64,000 nucleotides of DNA from the NCBI GenBank assembly GCA_902497065.1, contig CABVDH010000010.1, forward strand, positions 1 to 64,000, written 5' to 3'. Source of the DNA: an uncultured Collinsella sp. Lineage in GTDB: Bacteria; Actinomycetota; Coriobacteriia; Coriobacteriales; Coriobacteriaceae. The stretch's first letter is position 1, and each line of letters opens with the position of its first letter. Of the stretch, positions 16,491 to 25,891 are shown piece after piece. The position numbers were made by a program, and so were the translations under genes. The notes below the pieces were generated by a model, which saw nothing but the letters and a program-made list of their open reading frames with translations, made no database searches and was not told the origin of the DNA.

Positions 16491-18938
16491 TTAGGCGTGG
16501 TCGCGCCAGTCGAGAACGCGCTGCTTCATACCCTCGATGTCGAGCACGCCTTCGGCAAAGCCCTTGCGCACGAGCTCTTCGGGGACAAACTCGTCGTAGC
16601 GGTCAAAGTAAGGCATCTCGCCGGGATAGACGAGCTCGATGGGATCGAAGTCCTTCTCGGCCTCGGCGGCGAGCACCTCAAAGAACGTCTCCTCGTCGGC
16701 CTTCATCTTAAACTGCATAAAGTACGGGCGTGATGGGTCGAGTCCGCGAAGGCCAAGCTCCGCGGCACATTTAATCTTGAGCATGCGTTCGAGCGCCAGA
16801 AAGGCGTAGCTGCCCAGCCAGGGGAAGAGTACCCAGGTGTCGCCGCCCAGGTTGATAAGCGGTTTAGTTCCCGCGCCCGAAATCTCGGCGGTATGACGAG
16901 CCTGTGCAAGGCGTGCCCGTGCGTTGCCCATAAGGTACGGATACGCCGCGTGCTCGTTGAGCGCTTGGCGCATGCGCTCGAGTACATGCGTGTTAATGTC
17001 GCCGGGGCAGTCGCCAAAGTATGCCGGCACACGACCTTTGACTTGCGTGGCAAAGACGGTATGGCGCTTCCAGTCCACTTCCTCGACAATCCAGCAGAGT
17101 CCGGCGATGGCGATGCGCTCACCGGGCGGTGGCGGATTGACGATCGTGCCCAACTCGGCCGACTCGCTGCGAACGGTGAACTCCTCGTTTTCCTGGAATA
17201 CGGCGTAGAACTTAAAGTTGTTAATGATGCGCTCGCCCGCGAGACCCACAATGAGCCCACCGCCCTCGGTGACCTGGATATGGTCGATCTTGATGAGGTG
17301 GCGCAGCAACACGCGATAGTCATCGGCCGAGATGCGATGGAAATAGCTGAGCGTGAGCACGCGCTGGGCAAGCTCTGCCGGCGTGAGTTCGCCGGTACTG
17401 GCAAGCGTCGACATAGTCTGGTGGTAGAGCAGGCTGTAGGGGAGTCGATCGAGCTCGGGCGGCTCGACCCACTTTTCCTCGCGATAGAGTTGTACGAGCG
17501 CGATGCCCTGCAGGAGCTTCCACGGAATGGTCTCGGGCATCATCGTGCGCGGCTCGGGCTCTTCCTCGCGCATGACAAACCACATCTCGGGCGGAAGATC
17601 GCGACGGCCTGTGCGCCCCATGCGCTGCAAAAAGGAGCTGACGGTAAACGGCGCGTCAATCTGGAACGCGCGCTCCAGGCGACCGATATCAATGCCGAGC
17701 TCCAGCGTGGAGGTGGTGACGGTCGTCTGCGCCTGCTCTTCGTCGCGCATGAGCTCCTCGGCCGTCTCGCGCAGCGATGCCGAAAGGTTGCCGTGATGGA
17801 TTAGAAAGCGGTCTGGCTCGTGCCGGCTCTCGCAGTAGCTGCGCAACATGGAGCACACGGCCTCTGCCTCCTCGCGCGAGTTGGCAAAGACCAGGCACTT
17901 GCGGCCGCAGGTATGCTCAAAGATGTAGCCCATGCCGGGGTCGGCGTTGTCGGGTGCGGTGTCGGTGGGGTTGAGCAGTGCCTGTTCGGTTGCCTGCGGG
18001 ATGTCGACTTCGCCCTCGGGGGCCGAGGAAGTTCGGCAGTCCTTGGGTGCGGCCTTGCCCCGTGCCCGCTCACGACGTTGACGGCGCTCCTCCTCCTGTG
18101 TGAGCTGCCCGCTGTGACGCATGTCTTGGGCGCCGGCGGGCAGCGCCGCGGATGCCGCTGCCTCGATGCGCTCGCACGCGAGCACTTCGGCCTCTTGAGG
18201 ACCTGTGCTCGTGAATCCTCGCTGCTGAGCCTGGGGACCCGAGTTGTAGAAGTGCTCCATGGAGATACGCCACACGCGGCGTGGCTCCTCAAAGCGGGGA
18301 ATGACGCAGTCGCGTCCCGTCCCCTGCGACAGGAAGGCGCCCGTGCGTTCCGGGTCCCCGATGGTAGCCGAAAGGCCAATGCGTCGAGGCTGCACGCCGG
18401 CCATGCGCGAGAGCCGCTCGATAAGGCAGAGCGTCTGCCCGCCGCGGTCACCGCGCATGAGCGAATGAACCTCGTCGATGACCACATAACGCAAGTCGCA
18501 GAACATACGCGGGATTGTCATGTGCTTGTGGATCAGGAGTGCCTCGAGTGATTCGGGCGTAATCTGCAGGATACCGCTCGGCTTTTTGATGAGCTTTGCC
18601 TTGTGCGACTGCGAGACATCGCCGTGCCAGTGCCAGACGGGGATATCGGCCTCTTCGCACAGATCGTTGAGGCGAACGAACTGGTCGTTGATGAGCGCTT
18701 TGAGGGGGCCAATGTAGAGGGCACCCACGCTCGCGGGCGGGTTCTCCCAAAACTCGGTCAGGATGGGAAAGAAGGCCGCCTCAGTTTTGCCAGATGCCGT
18801 GGATGCCGTCAGGAGCACATTGTCTTGCGTGTTGAAGATGGCATCTGCCGCCGCAACCTGGATGGAGCGCAGACTCTCCCAATCGTGGGAGTAAATGAAA
18901 TCCTGGATAAACGGGGCATATCGGTCAAAAGCGTTCAT
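16491..18938 (-). CDS. sngC: DEAD/DEAH-box helicase, SngC-like (Shango defence system)
   Basis: The 815-residue superfamily 2 helicase has a Walker A variant TASGKT (47-52), DEVH (155-158), LSATIGD and a motif VI QRMGRTGRRD, with an Lhr/BrxHI-like order. A basic, glutamine-rich insert (about 245-330) is probably disordered. I set the start at 18938 because AGGAGG lies 5 bases upstream; the frame extends 21 codons further without one. It is the last gene of a three-gene operon behind a P-loop ATPase and a TerB_N protein. That trio is the composition reported for Shango, in which all three genes are required for phage resistance. Confidence 0.8.
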   Translation of the reverse strand: MNAFDRYAPFIQDFIYSHDWESLRSIQVAAADAIFNTQDNVLLTASTASGKTEAAFFPILTEFWENPPASVGALYIGPLKALINDQFVRLNDLCEEADIPVWHWHGDVSQSHKAKLIKKPSGILQITPESLEALLIHKHMTIPRMFCDLRYVVIDEVHSLMRGDRGGQTLCLIERLSRMAGVQPRRIGLSATIGDPERTGAFLSQGTGRDCVIPRFEEPRRVWRISMEHFYNSGPQAQQRGFTSTGPQEAEVLACERIEAAASAALPAGAQDMRHSGQLTQEEERRQRRERARGKAAPKDCRTSSAPEGEVDIPQATEQALLNPTDTAPDNADPGMGYIFEHTCGRKCLVFANSREEAEAVCSMLRSYCESRHEPDRFLIHHGNLSASLRETAEELMRDEEQAQTTVTTSTLELGIDIGRLERAFQIDAPFTVSSFLQRMGRTGRRDLPPEMWFVMREEEPEPRTMMPETIPWKLLQGIALVQLYREEKWVEPPELDRLPYSLLYHQTMSTLASTGELTPAELAQRVLTLSYFHRISADDYRVLLRHLIKIDHIQVTEGGGLIVGLAGERIINNFKFYAVFQENEEFTVRSESAELGTIVNPPPPGERIAIAGLCWIVEEVDWKRHTVFATQVKGRVPAYFGDCPGDINTHVLERMRQALNEHAAYPYLMGNARARLAQARHTAEISGAGTKPLINLGGDTWVLFPWLGSYAFLALERMLKIKCAAELGLRGLDPSRPYFMQFKMKADEETFFEVLAAEAEKDFDPIELVYPGEMPYFDRYDEFVPEELVRKGFAEGVLDIEGMKQRVLDWRDHA

Positions 18939-19021
18939 GGGACCTCCTCTCATCAACGGGCCGATCAACGCAACGGACAACGGCTCGATATCTTGCAACA
19001 TCGGCGTTTGCCCAGATAAAA

Positions 19022-19058
19022 CCTACCAAAATAAACCTGTCCCTTTTTGGCAGGTTAG
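19022..19058. repeat. 12-bp hairpin with GGGACAGG core between sngB and sngC
   Basis: AACCTACCAAAA and TTTTGGCAGGTT (one G:U-type mismatch) flank AACCTGTCCC. It overlaps the ATPase stop codon on the minus strand. It could be a processing or attenuation site that lowers helicase expression, or one more member of the GGGAC palindrome group. Confidence 0.4.
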
Positions 19059-20359
19059 ATGGTGAACTCGGCGAAGTTGCGGTCGTCGCCTGCGGTGCCG
19101 GTGTCATCTGTTGCGGCTGTCGGTGCCAGCGCGTCGCCACCAACGCTTTGCAGCAGCTCGGCTACGTTGGCGTCGGGGTTCTGACACAGGATATCGAGCA
19201 GCTCGATAAAGTCGCGGATGACCTCGCGGGGCGTCAGATGCGTGTCGGCCCCCACGCGGCCAAACTCAATCTTGAGGAAGTCCACCAAGTCGTTCTCGGT
19301 AAGCGTGGGCGTCCAGCCAAAGTAGCCGGCATGGATCTGCATGAGCTTTTCGATGAGCACCAGCAGCTCCTCGTAGGTGAGCGGCTGCAGGCGGATGATG
19401 GGCGCGAGCATGTCTTTGAGATCATCGCGCGCAAAACGGCCCTGAGCGAGACGGCTCCGAAGGGCCTCGTAGGAAAAGACGCCGCGGCGGTGGTCCTCGA
19501 TAGAGGTCGGCGTGCCGCCCATGATCACGCCCAGGTACTGCGCTTTGCCTTGGAGCGTGTCGTTGTACATGGTCAGGATCTTCTCGTAGTTATATTGGCG
19601 CGTAATCGCGTTGGGAATCTTGTATAGATTCACGAGCTCGTCGATGAGCACCAGCATGCCCTTGTAGCCGCTGCAGACCAAAAAACGTGCGATGAGCTTG
19701 ACGTAGTCGTACCAGTCGTCGTCGCTGATGATGGTCGAGGAGCCCAACTCGGCGCGTGCCTCACTCTTGGTGCGGTACTCGCCGCGAATCCATTTGGTCA
19801 CGCGACTCATAGCTTCTTCGTCACCCTCCGAGACGGCCGTGCGATAACGGCGGAGCATGCGGACAAAGTCAAAGCCGTGGACCATCTCTTCGAGTGGAGC
19901 GAGTTGGGCATTAACGGCAGACTCGTCGACGTCGGCACACGAGGCGACCCAGCGATCCAGAATAAGGTTGAGCGCACCGCCCTCGGGGCGCGTCTTGGTC
20001 GATATATTGCGGATGAGCTCGCGGTAGGTGGCAAGGCCCTGGCCCTGGCCGCCCTGTAGGCGGCGCTCAGGGGAAAGGTCGGCATCGGCGACCACAAAGC
20101 CCTCGCCCATGGCATGCGTTCGGATGGTCTGGAGCAAAAAGCTCTTGCCGGCGCCGTAGCGACCGACTAGGAAACGGAAGCTTGCGCCCCCATCGGCGAT
20201 GAGGCTCAGGTCGGTGAGCAGAGCACGGATCTCGACCTCTCGCCCCACGGTGATATAGGGAAGGCCAATGCGCGGGACAACGCCGCCCTTGAGCGAGTTG
20301 AGAATGACGGCGGCGACGCGCTTGGGCACACGGGGTGCTGCGGATTCGGTATCACTCAT
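19055..20359 (-). CDS. sngB: P-loop ATPase of the BrxD/DUF2791 type, SngB-like
   Basis: The 434-residue ATP-binding protein has Walker A GRYGAGKS (66-73) and Walker B LVLIDELVN with D240-E241, in the order of the DUF2791 family that also contains BREX BrxD. The C-terminal 50 residues are low complexity. Its start overlaps the upstream TerB_N gene by 8 bases, so the two are translationally coupled. The helicase follows after 116 bases containing a GGGACAGG hairpin. ATPase plus helicase plus TerB protein is the Shango arrangement. No BREX methylase (PglX), BrxC or PglZ gene is in the window. Confidence 0.82.
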   Translation of the reverse strand: MSDTESAAPRVPKRVAAVILNSLKGGVVPRIGLPYITVGREVEIRALLTDLSLIADGGASFRFLVGRYGAGKSFLLQTIRTHAMGEGFVVADADLSPERRLQGGQGQGLATYRELIRNISTKTRPEGGALNLILDRWVASCADVDESAVNAQLAPLEEMVHGFDFVRMLRRYRTAVSEGDEEAMSRVTKWIRGEYRTKSEARAELGSSTIISDDDWYDYVKLIARFLVCSGYKGMLVLIDELVNLYKIPNAITRQYNYEKILTMYNDTLQGKAQYLGVIMGGTPTSIEDHRRGVFSYEALRSRLAQGRFARDDLKDMLAPIIRLQPLTYEELLVLIEKLMQIHAGYFGWTPTLTENDLVDFLKIEFGRVGADTHLTPREVIRDFIELLDILCQNPDANVAELLQSVGGDALAPTAATDDTGTAGDDRNFAEFTI

Positions 20360-22112
20360 GGTCTAAGTATCCTCTCACGTCTGCTTCGTAGTCCTCGATA
20401 ATTTGCGGTCCTGCTGAGCCAAATTCAATAACGGTGTCGCCCACCAGGTCAAAGAGCGCTTCGTTGATGCTATCGACGAGCATGTCTTCACTCTTGCCCG
20501 ACTGTGCTACCGCCGATGCCGTCTGCGCTGCGTTTTGCTCGAGCAATGCACGCAGATACGCGGTTGCGGCAGGCGCGAGTTCGGTCGCGGCGTCAGTGGA
20601 CGCAGCCGCTGCGAGCGGGGGTGTCGGCACGAGAAGCGGCGCCACGACACCAAACTGTTCGGTGGAAATGGTTGGCTCGTCGGCCTCGTCCTGCCTTGCG
20701 GCCGCCGTGACCGGCTCGACAAACGCGCCTGCTGCGCGCTCGGCTTTCGGCTGCTCGGAGCCCACCGTATCGACATCCGCAAGCGCGTCGTCCTCGCGCT
20801 CCTCGTCGATCAAAAGCGCCTCGCGCGTTTGTGCGGCGGCGCTCCGAATGTGCCCCAGCTGGCTCAGGTCGATATCGATCTTGACGGGCTGATGCGCGGC
20901 ATCCCATGAAAGCCATGCCGTGATCTCGTCGTCGATAATCTTAGCCAGATATTTGGGAACCTTCTCTTCCTTAAGGGGATGGCCGGGATCCAGTGCCAAG
21001 CGCAGGCGCTGATCACAAGCGCGCATCATCTCGCCGAGCTTGCTACTTTTTTGTCTGCTGCCGTGGATGCGCATACATTCCCAAAAGCCATTTTGGCAGC
21101 GGTAGATGTGAATGGGGTCCAGGCGATATTCACAGTCCTCGTGGCGCTCGGGCGCAAAGAACACGGCCGAGGCAAACATGGTGTAGGGCATGGCCGTCTC
21201 CTCCCCAAACAAGCTCGCTACGATGCCGGTCTTTCGGTGCGTGTCATAGTAGCGCGCCATACGGACATACACGGCGCATGCCACGTGGCGCAGGTCGCGA
21301 TGGTGGGAACGGTCGAGCCGTGAGTTATTCAGGTTGTACGTCGAGAGTGCGTCGATGGCAGCCATGAGCCGCTCCTCATGCGCCTCATCGGGCGGAAGGG
21401 GAAGCGTGGGCTCGGAGGTCTTGCGACGCGCAGGCGGCAGGTCCGACGGCGCCGGCGCGGGTACAAGGTCTCGTGCTGCGCAGCGCAGCTCGATGAGGGC
21501 GTTGTCGAATGCGACGGTTTTAGAGTCGCGAAGCAGCTTGGGGTCGAGCTCATGGAACACGGCGTAGTCCTGCAGCCACACGCGTGCGAACCGGTCGATG
21601 CCAGGTTCAAAGGCGCGATAGGCATCCCAAAATGCCTTAATCTTGCTAAAGCCATCGAGCGGATTATCTACGCCAATGCCGCAAATCAATTCGTAAAGAT
21701 AAAGAAAAGCAAACGAGGTCGATGTCTCCTCGATATTGCCGCGGCGCACTTGGGCACGCCAGGTAAAGTAGCCGCGCAACTGTCGATCGCTCATGGCATT
21801 GTAGGTGGGAAAGTACGACTTAAAGGTGCCGTTGTAGGGGCAATCGTCCTCGAAGTCGGCCATCAGCAGGCCTTGGCGGTAAAAGAGCTCCGCCTCCGAT
21901 AGCCAACGTCCCGCGCCGCCTTTGGGATCCTCTTGCCAGCGTGATATCTCGCGCATCTTGCAGTACTGGTCGGGGAGGAAGTTCTGCATCTGACGACCGG
22001 TCTTGAGAATCGGCTCGTCAGCATAGATTTCGTTTGAGAAGCGGGCGGACTGATGGGTCCGGGCCTCGGCCATAATGCGCTCGATGAGCATCTTGACGTC
22101 CTGGTCGGCCAC
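20352..22112 (-). CDS. sngA: TerB_N domain protein, SngA-like
   Basis: The 586-residue protein has a TerB_N region at about 90-200; the conserved block YFTWRAQVRRGN...FLYLYELICGIG is clear. The later part (about 250-400) is folded, then comes an Ala/Pro/Glu-rich linker (about 440-535) and a short C-terminal helical segment like a TerB_C end. TerB-type domains are linked to membrane-associated stress and defence complexes. The start is GTG at 22112 after GAGGAGAGGG. It is the first gene of the operon and has a good extended -10 upstream. Assignment as SngA rests on domain order and neighbours. Confidence 0.8.
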   Translation of the reverse strand: MADQDVKMLIERIMAEARTHQSARFSNEIYADEPILKTGRQMQNFLPDQYCKMREISRWQEDPKGGAGRWLSEAELFYRQGLLMADFEDDCPYNGTFKSYFPTYNAMSDRQLRGYFTWRAQVRRGNIEETSTSFAFLYLYELICGIGVDNPLDGFSKIKAFWDAYRAFEPGIDRFARVWLQDYAVFHELDPKLLRDSKTVAFDNALIELRCAARDLVPAPAPSDLPPARRKTSEPTLPLPPDEAHEERLMAAIDALSTYNLNNSRLDRSHHRDLRHVACAVYVRMARYYDTHRKTGIVASLFGEETAMPYTMFASAVFFAPERHEDCEYRLDPIHIYRCQNGFWECMRIHGSRQKSSKLGEMMRACDQRLRLALDPGHPLKEEKVPKYLAKIIDDEITAWLSWDAAHQPVKIDIDLSQLGHIRSAAAQTREALLIDEEREDDALADVDTVGSEQPKAERAAGAFVEPVTAAARQDEADEPTISTEQFGVVAPLLVPTPPLAAAASTDAATELAPAATAYLRALLEQNAAQTASAVAQSGKSEDMLVDSINEALFDLVGDTVIEFGSAGPQIIEDYEADVRGYLDHE

Positions 22113-22150
22113 CGCCCTCTCCTCTCCCTATATGGTGTCGGTGACCTCAT

Positions 22151-22159
22151 ATCATAACA
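22151..22159 (-). promoter_or_regulatory. Extended -10 promoter of the Shango-like operon
   Basis: On the minus strand TGTTATGAT reads as an extended -10 (TGn plus TATGAT) about 40 bases before the GTG start of the TerB_N gene. No convincing -35 is seen, which is normal for extended -10 promoters. Confidence 0.45.
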
Positions 22160-22201
22160 CAGCATCAAACAGGTGTTCGAGATACCGCTATGTAGATAGA
22201 T

Positions 22202-22918
22202 TTAGAACAAGAGGGCGTAGATGACCGCCACGACGACGGAGGGGAGCATATTGGCCGTGCGGAAGGTCTGAGGTCGAATAAGGTTAACGCCAACACAGAA
22301 GATGAGCATGGAGCCCACAAGCGAAAGGCTGTCGAGGGCTGCGGTGGTCATGATGGGGGATAGTGCGCCGGCAAAAAGCGTGATCGTGCCCTGGAATACG
22401 GCAACGGGCAGGGCCGAGAAGATGCAGCCGCGGCCAAGCGAGGCCGTCATGGTGCAGACGATGATGCAGTCCAGCGCGCCCTTCAGGGCAAGCGTGGACC
22501 AGTCGCCGAGCAGGCCGTCCTGAATCGATCCTACGATGGCCATGGCGCCGATACACACGGTGAGCGATGCCGAGACAAAGGCGTTGGTGAACTCGTTGTC
22601 ACCCTCGCTGCCGGTTTTGCGCTTGAGCCATTCGCCGAGGTTCTCGATGGCGGCCTCCAGGTTGATGGCCTCGCCGATGAGCGAACCGAGGGCAAATGAG
22701 ACGATAAGCATGGTGGTGCCGGTGGTCGCCAACGTCTCTCCATCGATAACGAGCATCTTTTGCATGGTGCCGCCCAGGCCGATAAACAGAACGCACAACC
22801 CCGACGCCTTCATGAGCGTGTCTTGGATGCGGGGCGTAATGAAGCGCCCACCCATGAGGCCCAGCAGACCGCCCGCGATCAAAAGCGCGACGTTGATGAT
22901 CGTTCCTAAACCCGGCAT
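22202..22918 (-). CDS. DUF554 family membrane protein
   Basis: The 238-residue protein is almost all membrane segments, about seven, with glycine-rich helices and the family blocks GTIINVALLIAGGLLG and IGEAINLE. DUF554 proteins are possible transporters of unknown substrate. The ATG at 22918 has AGGAGGG 4 bases upstream, so I prefer it to the in-frame ATG at 22942. It is transcribed toward the Shango-like operon start but separated by about 90 bases with that operon's promoter. Confidence 0.8.
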   Translation of the reverse strand: MPGLGTIINVALLIAGGLLGLMGGRFITPRIQDTLMKASGLCVLFIGLGGTMQKMLVIDGETLATTGTTMLIVSFALGSLIGEAINLEAAIENLGEWLKRKTGSEGDNEFTNAFVSASLTVCIGAMAIVGSIQDGLLGDWSTLALKGALDCIIVCTMTASLGRGCIFSALPVAVFQGTITLFAGALSPIMTTAALDSLSLVGSMLIFCVGVNLIRPQTFRTANMLPSVVVAVIYALLF

Positions 22919-23007
22919 GAACCCTCCTGTAATTGATGCCAACGCGGCAATCGTAGCAGAACGGGGAGGGGAGTGCTCAGTATCCGAGCCAAGCGGCGGT
23001 TAGCGGT

Positions 23008-24411
23008 CTAGGACAGGACGGGGCTAAAGTCGAAGCGCAGCGTCATAAGGTGCTGCGGGGATGCGATGGCTGCGGCAATGATGTCGGCATCTCGTGCACG
23101 ATCGAACCCTTCAAGTTCCATTTGATAGGGGAAGTCTTCTTGGATACCGATGCGACGAGGAACCAAAAGCTTGGTTCCGTCGAATTCTTCGGTTCGCGTT
23201 CCGTCTGCTGCAACGGAATAAAGGTGTAACTTGGCGGTCGTTGTGGCATCAAGTGCCGAGATGGCTTGGATATCGTTCGATGCGCTCCTTGCTCCCATTG
23301 CTGTAAGTGCCGTAGGCGCGATGACTTCACCCGAAGGCAAAAAGACGAGCTCGACGGTATTGGGGAATGCGATAAGGATATTTTTGCGGCGGGGCGCATT
23401 GACAGCGACTGGCTCAATGCTTGTGGCATCGACGGTTTCCGTGTGGTCGAGCGCGACCATCATGCAACAGTTGCCTTCGTCGACATCTGGGGGAGCGGCA
23501 AAGTCCAGGCCGTCTTTCGGTTGGGGATCGCCTGGTTCGGTGGCGGTGCCGCCTGGCTTCTCGAGAGGGGCCGCAGCGTTGCCTTCTGATGATACATCGT
23601 CTGCATCGTCAACATGCGCCGGTGCGTCCGCGATCTCGTCTTTGGGGGATTTGTCATTATCGCTCGATATAGGAGCGGCAATCCCGACGGACCCCACTCC
23701 GTGCCATGTCATTTGGAGCAGCGCCGGATCGGCGAGAATGCGCTGCACGCCCGGCTCCTGGGCATCGATATTGATGGGGGCGGGTTCTGATCCGCGCGTG
23801 AGGGTAAGCGAGCCCTTCTGCCTGTTGCTTTGAGCTTCTTGGTCATCCGCGTCGCCAGCGTAGAACAGCAAAGGCGCATCTCCCGTTGCGATGGCTTCGG
23901 TGTTCGCCTTGGTCAGTCGCAGCGATGCCGTAAAGGAGATGATGGGCTGCGCGCCATCGACATTCGAGGGAACGCAGCCCAGGCATACACCCCCTCCTTC
24001 TTCTTCATGGGCCGCGCTGTCGAAGACGACCTTCGCCCCGTTCGCCGAGTCATCGACCGAGGCAATATCGATGCGCAACTCTAAGTCGCATGGGTCGCCA
24101 TCGGCGTCGACTGCAGCCGATTTCCATGTGCAGATGGCACAGCCTGTCTGGGGACCGTTCTCCTTGTCCGGTCGCTTGATATCCACGACTATCGAGTCGA
24201 CCGTATTGCGGTGAAGACATCCCGAGGTTCGGACCGTGGCGCGTGCGAGCGAAAAACGTTGGCAGGCGACGATACCCGACGAATTCGCCACGGGGTTCAG
24301 AGCTTGCGGTAAGGAGTTTGCCGTGGCGGGCGTCGCCCAAGCGGCGAGAGGCATACCGCTCGCCAGTGCGCTGCAGAGCGCGGCAACGGGCAAAAGGTTT
24401 TTGGGTGCCAT
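23008..24411 (-). CDS. Secreted cysteine-containing protein of unknown function
   Basis: The 467-residue protein starts with a signal peptide (basic start, hydrophobic run to about 25, AWA cleavage site). The mature part has cysteine pairs CAIC (near 95), CLGC (near 145) and NCC (near 315), and an acidic, proline-rich linker (about 245-305). The second half reads as beta-rich. No membrane anchor is visible, so it is probably released or held by a partner. It is the last gene of a five-gene minus-strand group with two more exported proteins and one anchored protein. I recognise no family. Confidence 0.65.
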   Translation of the reverse strand: MAPKNLLPVAALCSALASGMPLAAWATPATANSLPQALNPVANSSGIVACQRFSLARATVRTSGCLHRNTVDSIVVDIKRPDKENGPQTGCAICTWKSAAVDADGDPCDLELRIDIASVDDSANGAKVVFDSAAHEEEGGGVCLGCVPSNVDGAQPIISFTASLRLTKANTEAIATGDAPLLFYAGDADDQEAQSNRQKGSLTLTRGSEPAPINIDAQEPGVQRILADPALLQMTWHGVGSVGIAAPISSDNDKSPKDEIADAPAHVDDADDVSSEGNAAAPLEKPGGTATEPGDPQPKDGLDFAAPPDVDEGNCCMMVALDHTETVDATSIEPVAVNAPRRKNILIAFPNTVELVFLPSGEVIAPTALTAMGARSASNDIQAISALDATTTAKLHLYSVAADGTRTEEFDGTKLLVPRRIGIQEDFPYQMELEGFDRARDADIIAAAIASPQHLMTLRFDFSPVLS

Positions 24412-24450
24412 GGTTCTCCTATCTATTCCGCGTACTCCGGTTATGCTTGG

Positions 24451-24711
24451 CTATTGGTTGCGTTTGATGTGCAGGCCAAGGCACGTCAGTCCTGCTCCCA
24501 CCGTGGCGGCGCCCACCGCAATGAGTTGCCGGGTGTCGCTCGTCTGAGCGAGCGGCTCGTGACGGCTGCCGCGATTAAGGCCCGAAAGGTCGACGGTCAC
24601 TTCTGTGGCCGCCTGCGCTTGCTCTTGTTGAGCAAAGGCCATGGCAGGTGCGGACGCCAAGATGCCGACGATGGCGGCCAGTGCGATCGTCTTAGGACGT
24701 GGCGTGCGCAC
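24451..24711 (-). CDS. Small exported protein with LAQTS sorting-like tail
   Basis: The 86-residue frame starts with a basic end (VRTPRPK) and a hydrophobic signal core ending AMAFA, and closes with LAQTSD, a hydrophobic span (LIAVGAATVGAGLTCLGL) and HIKRNQ. That is the layout of a sortase signal; class E sortases of actinobacteria use LAxTG, so LAQTS is a variant with Ser for Gly. The mature region is only about 30 residues. The GTG at 24711 overlaps the upstream gene by 20 bases and fits the signal peptide; a longer in-frame start at 24777 is possible. Start and anchoring are both uncertain. Confidence 0.5.
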   Translation of the reverse strand: MRTPRPKTIALAAIVGILASAPAMAFAQQEQAQAATEVTVDLSGLNRGSRHEPLAQTSDTRQLIAVGAATVGAGLTCLGLHIKRNQ

Positions 24712-25294
24712 CGGGCTCGACCGTCCAGGTGATACTTGCCACTTGATCTCCCGTACCGGTGGCGTGGTAGATGTCACGCGTGACGCGGGCGACGTGGCCG
24801 CTCACATTGAGCTTGATTTTGTCCGTTCCGTCGGCAATGCCCTGGTACTTCATGTCGAAGTTTGCGTCTTTGGAAAGATCGAGGCCCGTAGTCTGAGTCG
24901 CCGAGCTGGCATCCTTTTCTGCATTATCGGGGCCAACCTTAAAATCGATGGAGTTCTGGGCCGAGCCCGTCTTTGCGTCTGCAACGATTGCCCAGTCGTT
25001 CTTGGCCGTGACCTTCATGTTAGTGACGTGGATGCCATATGCCGAGAGGTTGTCGATGGTAATCGTCTTGTCGGAGGGTCCTACAAGCTTTCCGTCGGCT
25101 TGGGCGGCAAAGGGGATGACCGTTGGCGCCTTAAACGAAACATTGCTAATGTCGGCCTTCACCGTCACATCGGTGGTTCCAACGCGCGCCTCTGCCATGG
25201 CCGCCGTTGGCGCGGCGCCCATCGCAAGTGCGAGCGTAAGCCCTGCGCCCACGGCGAGTGCCCTGGCTCCGCTCAGGTTCATGGGTGTGTTCAT
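24692..25294 (-). CDS. Secreted beta-rich surface protein, unknown family
   Basis: The 200-residue protein has a signal peptide (hydrophobic core about 10-30, cleavage near AMAEA) and a mature part of alternating hydrophobic residues typical of beta-sandwich surface or pilin-like proteins (VTVKADISNVSFKAPTVIPF; end ITWTVEPGA). There is no cysteine or anchor. The next gene, with a LAQTS tail, overlaps its end. The ITWTVEP ending recalls secreted fibre or camelysin-like proteins, but that is a weak resemblance. Start behind AGAAAGGA. Confidence 0.6.
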   Translation of the reverse strand: MNTPMNLSGARALAVGAGLTLALAMGAAPTAAMAEARVGTTDVTVKADISNVSFKAPTVIPFAAQADGKLVGPSDKTITIDNLSAYGIHVTNMKVTAKNDWAIVADAKTGSAQNSIDFKVGPDNAEKDASSATQTTGLDLSKDANFDMKYQGIADGTDKIKLNVSGHVARVTRDIYHATGTGDQVASITWTVEPGAHATS

Positions 25295-25381
25295 AATCGA
25301 TCCTTTCTGCTCGTCACGGACTGTTTCCGTGATGGTTGGACGAATGGGGGCAGGGTGCTGCCCCTGCGTGCGCGTCGGCCA

Positions 25382-25891
25382 CTAGCCTTCTGCCTGGGCC
25401 ACCCGCACTTTGACGCGCGTCGGATTGCCGTGGGTGTCGTAGGTCTTGGCATCGAGTGCCTGAATCTCGATATATGCCTCGCCTTCTTGGATATCGCCGG
25501 CGGGGCAGGTCTCAACCGTCTTGCCGGCTTCGACCACACCGGACTCATAGATGGTCTCGTCGTTTTGAATCACGCGGAAGCGCTGGGGAAACTTGTTGTC
25601 TTTGACGTTTTGCACGTTGACGCGCAGCTTGCCGCCTTCCTGCAACTGTGCGACCGGCGCGACCGAGATCGTCATCATGTTGTCACGGACGATGGCGTCG
25701 AGCTCATCCTGGATTTCTTGGCGCGATTTACCTTCTGCCGTCGTGACCGAGGCGCCCGCTTCGGGCACGGGCTGCGACTGCCAGGCGTATAGCCCTACGG
25801 CGATGAGGGCGCAGACGATAGCCAGGCAGACAACGACGAGTTTCTTGCGACGCTCCAGTCCTGCAAGGCGGGGCGGCTTCTTCGCACTCAT
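25382..25891 (-). CDS. Single-pass membrane protein, extracytoplasmic domain of unknown function
   Basis: The 169-residue protein has a basic cytoplasmic start (MSAKKPPRLAGLERRKK), one membrane helix (about 18-38) and an outside domain that is beta-rich (LRVNVQNVKDNKFPQRFRV). It starts within the ATGA overlap of the upstream 98-residue gene. It is probably part of the same surface cluster. No family recognised. Confidence 0.6.
   Translation of the reverse strand: MSAKKPPRLAGLERRKKLVVVCLAIVCALIAVGLYAWQSQPVPEAGASVTTAEGKSRQEIQDELDAIVRDNMMTISVAPVAQLQEGGKLRVNVQNVKDNKFPQRFRVIQNDETIYESGVVEAGKTVETCPAGDIQEGEAYIEIQALDAKTYDTHGNPTRVKVRVAQAEG

Noticed and set aside
16491..22112. Reading the helicase and ATPase as a BREX locus
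   Set aside because: No PglX methylase, PglZ, BrxC or BrxB is present; the third gene is a TerB_N protein, which fits Shango better.
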